From assembly GCA_900554325.1 (NCBI GenBank), contig USHA01000011.1, forward strand, positions 1-32,738: a stretch of DNA of 32,738 nucleotides, written 5' to 3'. How positions within the stretch are numbered: position 1 is the first letter of the stretch; every line of letters starts with the position of its first letter. This document shows positions 15,091 through 25,944 of this stretch, piece after piece. The position numbers and the translations under genes were made by a program. This stretch comes from an uncultured Collinsella sp. GTDB lineage: Bacteria > Actinomycetota > Coriobacteriia > Coriobacteriales > Coriobacteriaceae. The notes under the pieces are model-generated. The model saw only the letters and a program-made list of their open reading frames with translations, was not told the DNA's origin and did no database searches.

Positions 15091-17655
15091 TTTGCCCTTG
15101 GGCTTGCTGGCGTAGAACTTCTTCTTTTTGGGCTTGCCGGCAGGGGAGGGTTTGCCGTTGCCGGCAAGCCCTCGGTCGCCGGCCTGCGCGTGCGCGGGTG
15201 CTGCCGCGCGAGGCTTGCGGGCCTCGGGGTTACGCAGCTCCTCGGTTCGCTCGGCAATTTCCTCGGCGCTAAAGCCGACCTCGGCCATAGCGTCCTCGAT
15301 GGGTAGGCGGCGCACGATGTAGCAGTGGTGCACCTTCTGGTTGCGCGCGAAATCCTCGGGGATGGTCTGCGCCGTAATGTCCTCCAGCACCACGCCCGCG
15401 CGCGCGAGCTTGCGCGTCTCGGGGCGGAAGCCACGCAGGTTGCAGCTAAAGATGGCGTGGCCGCCCTGTGCGAGCAGGCGCGATACGCCGGCCAAAAGCT
15501 CAACATGGTCGCGCTGGACATCCCAGGTGCGGCGGCCCATCTTGGATGAGTTCGAGAACGTGGGCGGGTCGACAAAGATCAGGTCCCAGCGGTTGCGCGT
15601 CTGGCGCTGGTCGCGAATCCAGGCAAGCACGTCGTCGCGCACAAAATGATGCTGCGGACCAACAAAGCCGTTCTGGCGCATATTGCGCTCGGCCCAGTCC
15701 AGGTAGGTGTTGGAAAGGTCGACTGTCACGGTTTCCTCGACGCCGCCGTCGGCCGCATAGCAGGTGGCGGTGCCGGTGTAGGCGAACAGGTTGAGGAAGC
15801 GGCGTGCCTGTTTGGCGTGCTCGCGCACCAGGTTGCGGGTGACGCGGTGATCCAAGAAGATGCCCACATCCAGGTAGTCATCAAAGTTGACGGCAAAGGT
15901 GAGTCCACCCTCTTCGATGAGCGGCAGACGACGGCGTGCGATGTTGGCGCGCTCGCCCGATCCGCCCTTGCCGGCGCCCTGCTTGCCGTACTGCGAGCCG
16001 CCACGCGAACGCATGCGGGCCTTGGCGTGCACGTGCTCGGCCGGAACATCAAGGATGCGCGGCGAGATGGCCAAGATGTCAAGCATGCGGGCCTGGGCCA
16101 GCGCGGGGTCGATGGTCTTGGGCGCGGCGTATTCGGCGATGACGAGCCAGCGGCCCGGCGTCTGCGGGCAACCCTCGTACAGGTCGATGGCAGCGGAGTA
16201 GTCGGGCAGGTCGGCATCGTAGACGCGATAGCAGCTCACGCCCTCGCGCTTGGCCCACTTGCGGCGCAGACGGGCATTCTTGCGCAGGCGGTTGGCGAAC
16301 TGCTCGGACTCCGGGATGAGCACGGGCAGCGGCTTGCCGTCGCCCAAGTCGAGCGTGGCGGCAGGTTCGGGCATGGAGGAAGCGGCGGCTTCGTCGTTGG
16401 CTTCGTTGGCATCCGCAACCTCGGCCTCGGCATCCGCGCTGGTCGCAGCCTCAAACACTGCGGCGGCGTGGTCGAGCGAAGGCCAGACTTCGACGGTTGC
16501 CTCCTCGTTGTTGGGCATGATGGCGATCGAGCGTTCGGGCTCGGCGTGGAGCGCGCGGGCCAGCAATCCGTCGCGGGTGAGCGCGGCGACCGGTGCCGAA
16601 GCGAGCTCGGGCGCGCGGCGCAGCTCGCCGACCAGCGTCATGGCGTCGTGCATGAGTGAAAGCGGTGTCTCGGTGGTGTCTGCGACTACGGCGGCTCCGG
16701 CGACGGCGCCAGCATGGTCCAGCACGGTGGCGGACTTGGCGGCGCAAAAGTCGACAAAACGCTTGTAGCCGGCGCACTTGACCATGCGCTCGGCAGTCTT
16801 GCGGGCGGCGGGGTCGATGTCTACGGCCACGATGCGCGCCTGGCGCTCGCGCGCTGCCGTCTCGCGCTCGCGCGCCTCGGCAAGCAGCTGCTCCCACAGG
16901 GCGGCGTCGTGCAGCTGCCAGCCCTCAAAGCCCCAGCGCTCGCGTGCGGCGCCCGGGGCGCGGTCGGTCAGAATGTTCACGGCCTCCAGCAGCAGGCCGC
17001 CGCCGGCGCACGAGGCGTCGATCAGCGTGGGCAGAGCTTCGTTCTCGTAATCATCGGCCGTCAGCTCGCGCTCGCATAGCGCGGTCCAGCTGACTTGCGC
17101 CAGCACCAGGGCGGCGTAGTCGGGGCGCAGCACGTGCGCGCCCTCGCCGGCGCGGGCCGCTGCGGGCGGCAGGCGTTTGAACAGCGGGTCGCCCGAAAGG
17201 TCCAGGCTGATGCTCGCGCGGCGCTGACGCAGCGAAAGCAGCAGATGAACGTCGGGATCGGCGGCATCAACGTCGGCGCGACGGCCCGTGGTCTCGGCCA
17301 GGCGGTCACACAGCGCGTCCTTGGCGCGCAGGGCCGAGAAGCGCGTGTTGCGCAGCTGCTCGGTCACGCCGCGGGCGGTAATGGCGATGGTGGCGCCGGG
17401 GCGGATGATGGTCTCCCAAGCGATGTCGTAAACGCCGTCGTACAGCTCATCGGCATCCTGCGCCTCAAAGCGTCCGAGTACCACGAACACGCGGCTCGCC
17501 AGGCGCGACCACAGGCACGCGCGATAGCCTTCTTCGAGCTCGCCCTCAAACGTGGCGCGGCCCTTCAGGCGGCGGACATGCGAAAGCCCGAGGCGTTTAA
17601 GCTCATCGGCGAGTGCGGACTCAAAGCCCTCGGGGCAGCTTGCGTAAAATTCCAT
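15088..17655 (-). CDS. rlmL: RlmKL-type bifunctional 23S rRNA methyltransferase, first catalytic domain apparently degenerate
   Basis: An 855-residue protein, ATG 17655 with GAGAGGT upstream. Residues 1-160 are the N-terminal ferredoxin-like and THUMP RNA-binding region. Residues 165-380 correspond to the RlmL (m2G2445) domain: the family segment DRAPGAARERWGFEGW is present, but motif I DPMCGSGT is replaced by DASCAGGG (213-220) and no NPPY motif occurs; the expected place reads VVADTTETPL (323-332). Residues 380-450 are a low-complexity Ala/Glu linker. Residues 455-800 are the RlmK (m7G2069) domain with intact FLNLFAYTGTATCYAA (620-635) and VDPPTFSNS (695-703). The C-terminus is a Lys-rich tail. 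The second activity is probably intact and the first doubtful. Confidence 0.88.
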   Translation of the reverse strand: MEFYASCPEGFESALADELKRLGLSHVRRLKGRATFEGELEEGYRACLWSRLASRVFVVLGRFEAQDADELYDGVYDIAWETIIRPGATIAITARGVTEQLRNTRFSALRAKDALCDRLAETTGRRADVDAADPDVHLLLSLRQRRASISLDLSGDPLFKRLPPAAARAGEGAHVLRPDYAALVLAQVSWTALCERELTADDYENEALPTLIDASCAGGGLLLEAVNILTDRAPGAARERWGFEGWQLHDAALWEQLLAEARERETAARERQARIVAVDIDPAARKTAERMVKCAGYKRFVDFCAAKSATVLDHAGAVAGAAVVADTTETPLSLMHDAMTLVGELRRAPELASAPVAALTRDGLLARALHAEPERSIAIMPNNEEATVEVWPSLDHAAAVFEAATSADAEAEVADANEANDEAAASSMPEPAATLDLGDGKPLPVLIPESEQFANRLRKNARLRRKWAKREGVSCYRVYDADLPDYSAAIDLYEGCPQTPGRWLVIAEYAAPKTIDPALAQARMLDILAISPRILDVPAEHVHAKARMRSRGGSQYGKQGAGKGGSGERANIARRRLPLIEEGGLTFAVNFDDYLDVGIFLDHRVTRNLVREHAKQARRFLNLFAYTGTATCYAADGGVEETVTVDLSNTYLDWAERNMRQNGFVGPQHHFVRDDVLAWIRDQRQTRNRWDLIFVDPPTFSNSSKMGRRTWDVQRDHVELLAGVSRLLAQGGHAIFSCNLRGFRPETRKLARAGVVLEDITAQTIPEDFARNQKVHHCYIVRRLPIEDAMAEVGFSAEEIAERTEELRNPEARKPRAAAPAHAQAGDRGLAGNGKPSPAGKPKKKKFYASKPKGK

Positions 17656-17680
17656 GGGTGACCTCTCTGGTTGCGTCGCT

Positions 17681-17694
17681 CCATTATATAATGG
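17681..17694. promoter_or_regulatory. Palindromic divergent -10 between rlmL and the HAD gene
   Basis: CCATTATATAATGG is a perfect 14-bp palindrome in the 75-bp divergent gap. It reads TATAAT on both strands (17687-17692 forward, 17688-17683 reverse), at suitable distances (about 39 and 28 bases) from both start codons. Neither side has a clear -35. Confidence 0.45.
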
Positions 17695-17730
17695 ATGCTT
17701 CGTTTGCCCTTATTCTCGAAAGGAACCCAT

Positions 17731-18558
17731 ATGATTGATGCGTGTCCCGAACCCGCTGTGCTCTTTTTTGACGTGGACGGCACGCTGACGTCGTTCGATC
17801 CCGACGATATGACCGATAAGGACTTCAATGCAGTCCATCCGTCGAAGGCTGTTGTCGATGCATTTGGTCGTCTGCGCAATGCGGGTCACCAGGCATTTAT
17901 CTGCACGGGTCGTCCCCTGTGGCTCATCGCGGACAGCTTGCGTGCGCTCGACCCCGCGGGCATCGTTGCCATGGCAGGCGCCACGCTCGAGGTCGAGGGC
18001 CGCGTGGTGCATGAGGACTGCTTTGACGAAGACATTGTTGCGGAGCTCGCTCGCCGTATGGTCGCGGCAGGGATTGAAGCCTTTTTCGAGACCAACGTGG
18101 CTACTTTTGCCCTGGAACCCGCGGGCGTTGAGCAGTCGTCTCTGATCGGCACTTCTGTGGTGCACGGCACCGAGGAAATGCGCGTCGACGGCAGTCTGCG
18201 CGTGGGCAAGGTAGGCCTCACTGCGCCCAGTTTGGCTCGCGTAGCCAACGATGACGGCTTTATCGATCGCGAGTTTGAGCTGTGCAACACCGGTGGTCAG
18301 AATCGCGAGCTGAGCCCCAAGGGCATCGGCAAGGGCGTGGGCGTGGCGCGAGCGCTGGAATACCTGGGTCGCACCGGCAACGCGCGCACCTTTGGCTTCG
18401 GCGATTCGGGTAACGACCTGGGCATGCTCGCTGCGGTCGAGACGGCTGTCGCCATGGGCAACGCCATGCCCGAGGTCAAGGCGGTCGCCGACTATGTGAC
18501 CGACGATGTCGCACACGACGGCACCGTCACAGCGATGCAGCATTTCGGCCTCATCTAA
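17731..18558 (+). CDS. HAD-superfamily (Cof-type) phosphatase
   Basis: A 275-residue cytoplasmic hydrolase. ATG 17731 has AAAGGAA about 6 bases upstream; the ORF extends to ATG 17695, but that lies on the -10 region. Motif I is FFDVDGTLTSFD with nucleophile Asp14 and acid/base Asp16, motif II is ICTGR, motif III the Lys in KGIGKGVG, and motif IV GFGDSGNDLGML with the Mg-binding acids. The alpha/beta cap between motifs II and III places it in the Cof/YbiV class II subgroup, which dephosphorylates sugar phosphates and related metabolites. It is followed by an aldolase gene 190 bases later, which would suit a sugar-phosphate role, but the exact substrate is not predictable. Confidence 0.88.
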   Translation: MIDACPEPAVLFFDVDGTLTSFDPDDMTDKDFNAVHPSKAVVDAFGRLRNAGHQAFICTGRPLWLIADSLRALDPAGIVAMAGATLEVEGRVVHEDCFDEDIVAELARRMVAAGIEAFFETNVATFALEPAGVEQSSLIGTSVVHGTEEMRVDGSLRVGKVGLTAPSLARVANDDGFIDREFELCNTGGQNRELSPKGIGKGVGVARALEYLGRTGNARTFGFGDSGNDLGMLAAVETAVAMGNAMPEVKAVADYVTDDVAHDGTVTAMQHFGLI

Positions 18559-18630
18559 TGAATCCCGCGTTCTGACGTTTGCTCAAACTGCGACTCTTTG
18601 CTTTTGCATGCTCAATCGATTTATCAATCC

Positions 18631-18646
18631 AAACACTGAGGTGTTT
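18631..18646. repeat. Small hairpin in the HAD/transaldolase gap
   Basis: AAACAC and GTGTTT form a 6-bp stem with loop TGAG followed by ATACC. It is too weak to be called a terminator with confidence. The 193-bp gap otherwise shows no clear promoter. Confidence 0.25.
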
Positions 18647-18751
18647 ATACCGTTCGCCGAGAAGATAAAAACCCGCAGCTCACGCCTTGATAAACATAGG
18701 TAAAGTGTTTAGCAGTTTATCGGCCGCATGCAAACGAAAGGAATCAGGCAG

Positions 18752-19456
18752 ATGGCAATCAAGGTGTTCGCTGACGGTGCAAACCTCGAGGGCATGCTCG
18801 ACATGTACGAGAACGGCAACGTTCAGGGTTTCACGACCAACCCGTCCCTTATGAAGAAGGGCGGCGTGACGGACTACCGCGCGTTTGCCAAGGAGGTCCT
18901 GACCCACATCACCGATGTGTCCGTCTCGTTTGAGGTCTTTGCCGATGACGTCGAGACCATGGAGGTCGAGGCTCGCGAGATCGCTACCTGGGCCGACAAC
19001 GTCTACGTCAAGATTCCGTGCGTGACCACCAAGGGCGAGTCCACCGCCGAGCTGGTCCGCAAGCTTTCGGCCGATGGCATCAAGGTCAACGTCACCACCA
19101 TCTTTACGCCTACACAGGTCGATGAGATGGTCGAGGCCGTTGACGCCGAGACGCCGTCCATCATCTCGCTCTTTGCCGGCCGTATCGCCGACACCGGCGT
19201 CGACCCCATTCCGTTTGTGACGGAGTCGGTCAAGAAGGCCGCCGCTAAGCCCAACTGCGAGGTCCTGTGGGCGTCCACGCGTGAGCTTATCAACATTTAC
19301 CAGGCCGAGGCCTGCGGTTGCCAGATCATCACGGTGCCCAACAGCATCCTGGCCAAGCGCAAGAACATCGGTCGCGACCCGTACGAGGTCTCGCTCGACA
19401 CCGTCCGCGGCTTTGCCAAAGATATCGCGGCACTCGGTTTCCATATCCTGCCGTAA
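18752..19456 (+). CDS. Transaldolase / fructose-6-phosphate aldolase family protein
   Basis: A 234-residue cytoplasmic enzyme. ATG 18752 with AAAGGA about 9 bases upstream is preferred to ATG 18728, giving MAIKVFADGANLEGML. The FADGA aspartate (Asp8), TTNPSL (28-33) and the Schiff-base lysine Lys87 in VYVKIPC are the conserved active-site features of the short transaldolase/FSA group. The length fits FSA and TalC-type proteins (about 215-235 residues). Members either transfer a dihydroxyacetone unit (pentose phosphate pathway) or cleave fructose 6-phosphate; sequence inspection does not separate them. Its last six codons are repeated 157 bases downstream (see the direct repeat at 19593). Confidence 0.88.
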   Translation: MAIKVFADGANLEGMLDMYENGNVQGFTTNPSLMKKGGVTDYRAFAKEVLTHITDVSVSFEVFADDVETMEVEAREIATWADNVYVKIPCVTTKGESTAELVRKLSADGIKVNVTTIFTPTQVDEMVEAVDAETPSIISLFAGRIADTGVDPIPFVTESVKKAAAKPNCEVLWASTRELINIYQAEACGCQIITVPNSILAKRKNIGRDPYEVSLDTVRGFAKDIAALGFHILP

Positions 19457-19611
19457 CGTGAGCACTGGCTGCTCCGAGGGTTGTTCGCCCCGGCCTTTCC
19501 TTTCCTCTATCGCTCACTCGCTTCGCGAGGGTCGCGCCAGGCAAAGGAAAGGCCGGGGCTGCCGACACGAACTTGCCAGTAGGTTGGTGATTGGTTTCCA
19601 TATCCTGCCGT
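19436..19611. repeat. 19-bp direct repeat of the transaldolase 3' end flanking a 138-bp insert
   Basis: GGTTTCCATATCCTGCCGT occurs at 19436-19454 (last codons of the aldolase gene) and identically at 19593-19611. The intervening segment holds a 17-bp perfect inverted repeat, GCCCCGGCCTTTCCTTT (19487-19503) with its complement at 19543-19559, and a small CTCGC/GCGAG hairpin between. The layout resembles a small insertion with target duplication at a gene end. Confidence 0.7.
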
Positions 19612-19618
19612 GGGCAAA

Positions 19619-19822
19619 GGTACCCCCGCCTGCGCCGTGCAAAATTGAGAGTATTCAGCAAGGTAAAGGCTTTTACCAGCTAGATAAAGCACGGAACAGC
19701 CCCCGTTTTGGCTCTGACGACGCTAAAACGGGGGCTGTTTTTGCTTTTTCGCCTCTGAGGGGCATCCGGAACGGCGGAATTTGCAGAATACTCGCGATTT
19801 TGCACGTCGCTACCGGGGGGAC
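19619..19822. repeat. About 200-bp nested inverted repeat in the tal/tex gap
   Basis: Arms 19636-19661 and 19781-19806 match at 23 of 26 positions (core CGTGCAAAAT... / ...ATTTTGCACG), with weaker similarity continuing outward to about 19619 and 19822. The strong terminator hairpin at 19695-19739 lies exactly at the centre. The whole block ends 15 bases before the tex stop codon. Confidence 0.7.
19695..19749 (+). terminator. Strong terminator at the tal/tex convergence
   Basis: AACAGCCCCCGTTTT (19695-19709) pairs perfectly over 15 bp with 19725-19739, followed by TTTTGCTTTTT. It terminates rightward transcription after the aldolase gene. The minus-strand tail is CCGTGC, so it is not a good leftward terminator for tex. 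Confidence 0.8.
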
Positions 19823-19837
19823 CCTTGCTTTGGCGGT

Positions 19838-21985
<2,148 letters not shown>

Positions 21986-22077
21986 GGGACTCCTTGCGTT
22001 TAAGGTGCGTTTGCAGCACAGGGCTACCAAGGATACCACCCGTCCCAAAAGACTGTTTTGGGGTTGCGCCACGAAAG

Positions 22078-22217
22078 GGGCCTATCTACTACGTTTGAAC
22101 CGTATGGGTCGACCATCCCCCGGTTTTCCGAAAATCGGCAAGCCGTTTACCTGCGGTTTTAATTTCGCGAAATTCGGCATGGTTGAGGGTAATCGGTTAA
22201 ACGTAGTAGATAGGCCC
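22078..22217. repeat. 140-bp element with 19-bp perfect terminal inverted repeats
   Basis: GGGCCTATCTACTACGTTT (22078-22096) is exactly complementary to 22199-22217, and the similarity continues inward (AACCG against CGGTT). A perfect 14-bp palindrome AATTTCGCGAAATT (22161-22174) and a CCGA/TCGG stem lie inside. There is no reading frame of interest and no obvious target duplication. It resembles a MITE or a structured RNA, and sits upstream of tex and downstream of the Gfo/Idh gene. Confidence 0.75.
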
Positions 22218-22288
22218 ATTTGGTGGCGAACGAATCAAGCCGAGGTGCAAAATAGCCCCCGCCCCAGAAAAATCGTCGTTAAGGTAGC

Positions 22289-22323
22289 AAAAAGCCCCGC
22301 GGGCAGGAGGCTGCTCGCGGGGC
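22289..22323 (-). terminator. Terminator of the SDR-MFS-Gfo operon
   Basis: On the minus strand GCCCCGCGAGCAG (22323-22311) pairs with 22306-22294 with one mismatch, loop of 4, followed by TTTTT (22293-22289). It lies about 75 bases after the stop of the Gfo/Idh/MocA gene. Confidence 0.8.
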
Positions 22324-22396
22324 AAAGAAGAGGGGCATATTTGTGGCGGACCGAGGGGTTCGGCATGGGGTTTCTGCCGCGGCCGCTCTTAAGGCA

Positions 22397-23437
22397 TTAC
22401 AGCTCGACGAGCTGGCCGGTCTCGGCGGCCTCCTTGATGGCGTTAAGCAGCGTGAGCGTCTTAACGTTGTCGGCGGGGGTCACGACGGGCTCGACCTCGC
22501 GGCGAACGACCTTCACAAAGTGCTTGAGCTGCATCTTGTGCGGCAGCGCCGGGTCGACGGCCGGAATCTCCATCTGCAGCGGCTTGTGCCAGTTGGAGGC
22601 TCCGTCGTAGGAGAACTGGTGCAGGCGGGGCAGCGAAAGGGCACCCAAGGTTCCGCCAATAAAGTAGGCGTCGGCGTCGAAGGGGCGGTACTGCGGATCC
22701 TCGCGAGCGGTGGCCTCCCAGTTCCAGGGGCTGGCGGTGGCGTCGGAGATGGTCATGCTCGCAAGCGCGCCATCGGCAAAACGGACGTTGACCACGGCGG
22801 AGTCCTCGGTCTCAAAACCGCGGGCGGCGCTGGACTGCATGCCCTGGACGGCAACGGGCTCGCCCAGCAGGTAGCGGAGCAGGTCGACATCGTGCACCAG
22901 GTTGACCAGGATCGGGCCGGCACCCTTCTTGCGGCGCCACTCGACATCGAAGTACTCGTCATTCTTATAGATCATGTAGTGGAAGCTCGACACGGTGAGC
23001 TTGCCCAGCTCGCCGGACTCGATGATCTCCTTGGCCTTGTTGACGAAGGGATTGTGGCGACGGTGCTGACCCACGAGTACGGGCACGCCGGCGGTCTCGG
23101 CCTCGGCGGCAAAGGCCTGGGCATCCTCGAGGTCGTTGGAGATCGGCTTTTCGACCAGCGGCACGATGTTGCGCTTCACGGCCTCGCGGGCAACGCCCAG
23201 GTGCAGGTCGTTGGGGGTGGCGATGATGACGGCCTCGGGCTTGACCTCGTCCATCATCTGGGCGGGATCGGTAAAGAACGGCACGCCGGCGGCCTCGGCC
23301 GTGGCGCGGGCGCCCTCAAAGGCGTCGGCGATGGCGACGAGCTCGGCCTCGGGCTCCTCGGTGACAAAGCGGATGTGGTTGCGGCCCATGGCGCCGGCGC
23401 CGATAACGGCAATGCGGACGGGGTTGAGCTCAGACAT
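22397..23437 (-). CDS. Gfo/Idh/MocA-family NAD(P)-dependent oxidoreductase
   Basis: A 346-residue cytoplasmic dehydrogenase, ATG 23437 with GGAG 5 bases upstream. The Rossmann motif is VIGAGAMG (11-18), and the EKP motif (PLVEKPISND) supplies the catalytic lysine. The segment GPILVNLVHDVDLLRYLLG corresponds to the family's substrate-binding G-x-x-x-D-x-x-x-H-x-x-D/H helix. Family members oxidise sugars, inositols or sugar-derived acids. The gene is last of the leftward operon with the SDR and MFS genes, so it probably carries out a second oxidation or epimerising step on the imported compound. The substrate is not predictable from this sequence. Confidence 0.88.
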   Translation of the reverse strand: MSELNPVRIAVIGAGAMGRNHIRFVTEEPEAELVAIADAFEGARATAEAAGVPFFTDPAQMMDEVKPEAVIIATPNDLHLGVAREAVKRNIVPLVEKPISNDLEDAQAFAAEAETAGVPVLVGQHRRHNPFVNKAKEIIESGELGKLTVSSFHYMIYKNDEYFDVEWRRKKGAGPILVNLVHDVDLLRYLLGEPVAVQGMQSSAARGFETEDSAVVNVRFADGALASMTISDATASPWNWEATAREDPQYRPFDADAYFIGGTLGALSLPRLHQFSYDGASNWHKPLQMEIPAVDPALPHKMQLKHFVKVVRREVEPVVTPADNVKTLTLLNAIKEAAETGQLVEL

Positions 23438-23467
23438 TTCGACTCCTTAATACTGGTGACCGGTGGA

Positions 23468-23498
23468 ATGCGACAGAGGGGCTGTCCCTTTGTCGCAT
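23468..23498. repeat. Second copy of the GGGACAGTCCC-type palindrome, inside the operon
   Basis: ATGCGACAGAGGG (23468-23480) pairs with CCCTTTGTCGCAT (23486-23498) with one mismatch. It is a near twin of the copy at 10102-10132, including the preceding GGA. It lies between the MFS and Gfo genes and could modulate transcript stability. Confidence 0.7.
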
Positions 23499-23506
23499 CG
23501 GTAAAA

Positions 23507-24763
23507 CTAAGCGGACTTCTTCTTGCTGTCGGAGACCATCATGTAGACGGTGAGCACGACGGCGATGGCGGCGATCACAATGGCGCCGTAGAAAGACTGC
23601 TGGTAGGCGGCGCTGCCGGCCTCGGCGTGATACAGCACGGCGGTGATGGGCTGGCTGATCCAGGTGGAAGCGGCATAGCCCAGGAACATGATGCCGTAGT
23701 TGACGCCGATGTTGCTGGTGCCAAAGGCGCCACCGGTGAGCGGCGGGTAGATGACGAGCAGGGCGCCAAAGCTAAAGCCGAGCAGGGCGAGTGCCACAAA
23801 GAACATGCTCTGCGTAAAGCTCATCGACATGATGACGAGCGCGACGATGGTGACGACAAGGCTGATGAGCAGCGACTTATAGGCGCCGAGCTTGTCGATG
23901 ATCTGGCCAAAGGACAGACGACCGACCAGGTTGGCGCAGGTGTTGACGGAGACGACCACACCGCCGAGGGCGACGGCCGCGGCGCTCGTGGGGTCGGCGA
24001 AGAGCTGGACGGCGGCGATGGAGGCAACCTTGCCGACGAGCAGGGTGCCCGCGGTGGCGGCAAAGGCGAAGGTGACGATGAGAACCCAGAAGCGCGGGGT
24101 CTTGACCATCTCGCCCGGAGTGAGGTCACCGAAGGTGCCGGCATGCGCGCCACCCTTGGGGGCCTCGAAGCCCTCGGGCAGCCAACCGGCCTCGGGGGCC
24201 TTCAGGAACAGGGCGGAGGCGGCAATCGTCACAAAGAAGATGACGCCGAGCGCCTTAAGGGCTCCAAAGATGCCCAGGCTCGGGATGAGCAGCGAGGCGA
24301 GCACCGGGGACAGCACGGCGGGGCCGGCGGTCGAAGCGGCCAGGGTGATGCCAGAGGCAAGGCCCTTCTTGTCGATAAACCACTTTTGGCCGGTGGTGAG
24401 CGCCGGGTTGTAGCCCAGGCCGTTGCCGACGGCGGCGACGAGCGAGAACCACAGGTAGAACTGCCACGGCTCGGTGACGGTGCCGGACATGAACCAGCCA
24501 ACGCCGTAGCACACGGCGGCAGCGATCACGACGTTGCGCGGGCCGATCTTATCGGAGATGCGGCCGGCGAAGATGCCCGTCACGGCCATGATGGTCTGGA
24601 AGACGGGGAAAGCCCAGGTAAGGGCGCTCGACCACTCGGGGTAGACGGCGAGCAGATTCTTGCTCACGACGGAATACAGCGCGATGGAGCTGATGAAGAA
24701 CATGGTGACGCACGCGGCGGAAAGCACGACGGCGCGACCCTTGTTGGAGTTGGTGGAAGCCAT
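23507..24763 (-). CDS. MFS transporter, OFA (oxalate/formate antiporter-like) group
   Basis: A 418-residue inner-membrane carrier with 12 predicted helices. ATG 24763 is favoured, with AAAGAG just upstream; the in-frame start at 24778 adds only MRKSP. The loop GRISDKIGPRNV is the MFS motif after helix 2, and GNGLGYNPALTTGQKWFIDKKGLASG is strongly typical of the OFA family, which carries oxalate, formate and other small carboxylates. The C-terminus is basic (DSKKKSA). It sits between the dehydrogenase genes in one operon, so it likely imports their substrate or exchanges substrate for product. The carboxylate preference is only suggested by the family. Confidence 0.87.
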   Translation of the reverse strand: MASTNSNKGRAVVLSAACVTMFFISSIALYSVVSKNLLAVYPEWSSALTWAFPVFQTIMAVTGIFAGRISDKIGPRNVVIAAAVCYGVGWFMSGTVTEPWQFYLWFSLVAAVGNGLGYNPALTTGQKWFIDKKGLASGITLAASTAGPAVLSPVLASLLIPSLGIFGALKALGVIFFVTIAASALFLKAPEAGWLPEGFEAPKGGAHAGTFGDLTPGEMVKTPRFWVLIVTFAFAATAGTLLVGKVASIAAVQLFADPTSAAAVALGGVVVSVNTCANLVGRLSFGQIIDKLGAYKSLLISLVVTIVALVIMSMSFTQSMFFVALALLGFSFGALLVIYPPLTGGAFGTSNIGVNYGIMFLGYAASTWISQPITAVLYHAEAGSAAYQQSFYGAIVIAAIAVVLTVYMMVSDSKKKSA

Positions 24764-24786
24764 TGGACTCTTTCTCATCGATACGG

Positions 24787-24817
24787 GGGAGGAACAGGCG
24801 TGTCTGCGGGTCCTCCC
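24787..24817. repeat. Hairpin between the SDR and MFS genes
   Basis: GGGAGGA (24787-24793) and TCCTCCC (24811-24817) form a 7-bp stem in the 66-bp intercistronic gap. There is no T run. It could set mRNA processing or relative expression, but this is speculative. Confidence 0.35.
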
Positions 24818-24829
24818 TGTCGGGTTGGT

Positions 24830-25711
24830 TTACTGGTCAGTCGGCTTGGCGACGCCGGACTCATCGGACCAGAGCTCGACACCCTTGTTCTTAAGGTAGT
24901 TGTCGGCATAGGCGCGACGGCCGCCGGGCTTGGCGGTGAGGTCGCCCATCATGTTGGAGAAGCCGCCGTCGACCTTGATGGCGTCGCCGGTGGTAAAGTC
25001 CGAGCGCTTGGACGCCAGGAACATGACGGCGTTGGCGATATCGCTGACCTCGCCGATGCGGCGCGTGGCGATCAGGCGGCTGCGGCTCTTTTCGACCTCG
25101 GGGTCGGCGTAGAAGTTGGCCGACATCGGGGTCTTAACGAAGCAAGGCTCGACGCAGTTGGAGCGGACGCCGTAGGGGCCCCACTCGGCGGCGAGCATCT
25201 TGGACATCATGTTCACGCCGGCCTTGGTGGAGCTGTACACGCCCGAGAACGTCTCGGGGGAGTGGCTGGCGACGGTCGAGATGTGCACCAGGCGACCCTG
25301 GCCGGCCTTGATCATCTCGCGACCAAAGCGCTGCGAGGTGATGAAGTAACCGGTGAGGTTGACGTTGAGCACCTGCTCCCAGTCGCTCAGCGGCAGGTCC
25401 TCCATGGCGGCGAAGCGCAGGATGCCGGCGGTGTTGACGAGGACGTCGACGCGGCCGAAGTTGGCGATGGTGGCGTCGACGGCAGCCTGAACCTCGGCCT
25501 CGTCGGTGGCGTTCATCTTGTAACCCTCGGCGTGGATGCCAAACTCGGCAGCGAGGTCGGCGGCAGCGGCCTTGACCCTCTCCTCGTCCAGGTCGAGCAG
25601 GACGACGTTGGCGCCGTTGCGGGCGAACTCGCGGCAAATCTCGACGCCCATACCGCCGAGTGCGCCGGTCACGGCGCAGACATCGCCCTCGAGCTTAAGC
25701 CAGTTGCTCAT
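24830..25711 (-). CDS. Short-chain dehydrogenase/reductase
   Basis: A 293-residue cytoplasmic enzyme, ATG 25711, with GGAAGGGAAGTTCCT upstream. The coenzyme loop is TGALGGMG (15-22), and the NTAG at about 93-96 is a variant of the NNAG motif. The catalytic Ser145, Tyr159 and Lys163 (YSSTK) and the Asn of NVNLT (116) are in place. Asp40 and Asp42 at the end of the second strand (LLDLD) suggest NAD rather than NADP. A roughly 40-residue C-terminal extension after the core (from about 253, TAKPGGRRAYADNYLKNKG) is longer than in typical 250-residue SDRs. It is the first gene of a leftward operon. Oxidation of a polyol or hydroxy-acid is likely; bile-acid or steroid dehydrogenation cannot be excluded by sequence alone. 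Confidence 0.88.
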   Translation of the reverse strand: MSNWLKLEGDVCAVTGALGGMGVEICREFARNGANVVLLDLDEERVKAAAADLAAEFGIHAEGYKMNATDEAEVQAAVDATIANFGRVDVLVNTAGILRFAAMEDLPLSDWEQVLNVNLTGYFITSQRFGREMIKAGQGRLVHISTVASHSPETFSGVYSSTKAGVNMMSKMLAAEWGPYGVRSNCVEPCFVKTPMSANFYADPEVEKSRSRLIATRRIGEVSDIANAVMFLASKRSDFTTGDAIKVDGGFSNMMGDLTAKPGGRRAYADNYLKNKGVELWSDESGVAKPTDQ

Positions 25712-25944
25712 AGGAACTTCCCTTCTTGTGCCTCCCGGTGGGCCGTTCCCATTAATCGACCCACGTGGTTTTCGCAGGTTATCGTATGCTTTGCATTTGC
25801 GCAGGTGAATTGCATATTTGTTAGAATGGTATTAACCGTAGGTTTACACTGTGTGATGCAGTTTTTTCTCAATTGAGCGCGTGACCTGCCAAAACGACCC
25901 CCTTCGGCAGTTCATTGCCATGCGTCTGGAAACGGGAGATTGAC
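25712..25944. promoter_or_regulatory. Divergent control region of the SDR operon and LysR gene
   Basis: On the minus strand TTCACC (25809-25804), 17 bases, TACGAT (25786-25781) is a plausible SDR promoter. The palindrome ATGCTTTGCAT (25786-25796) and a second TTGCAT (25810-25815) overlap it and are candidates for LysR contacts. The gap of 233 bp is typical for a LysR-type divergent arrangement. Confidence 0.4.
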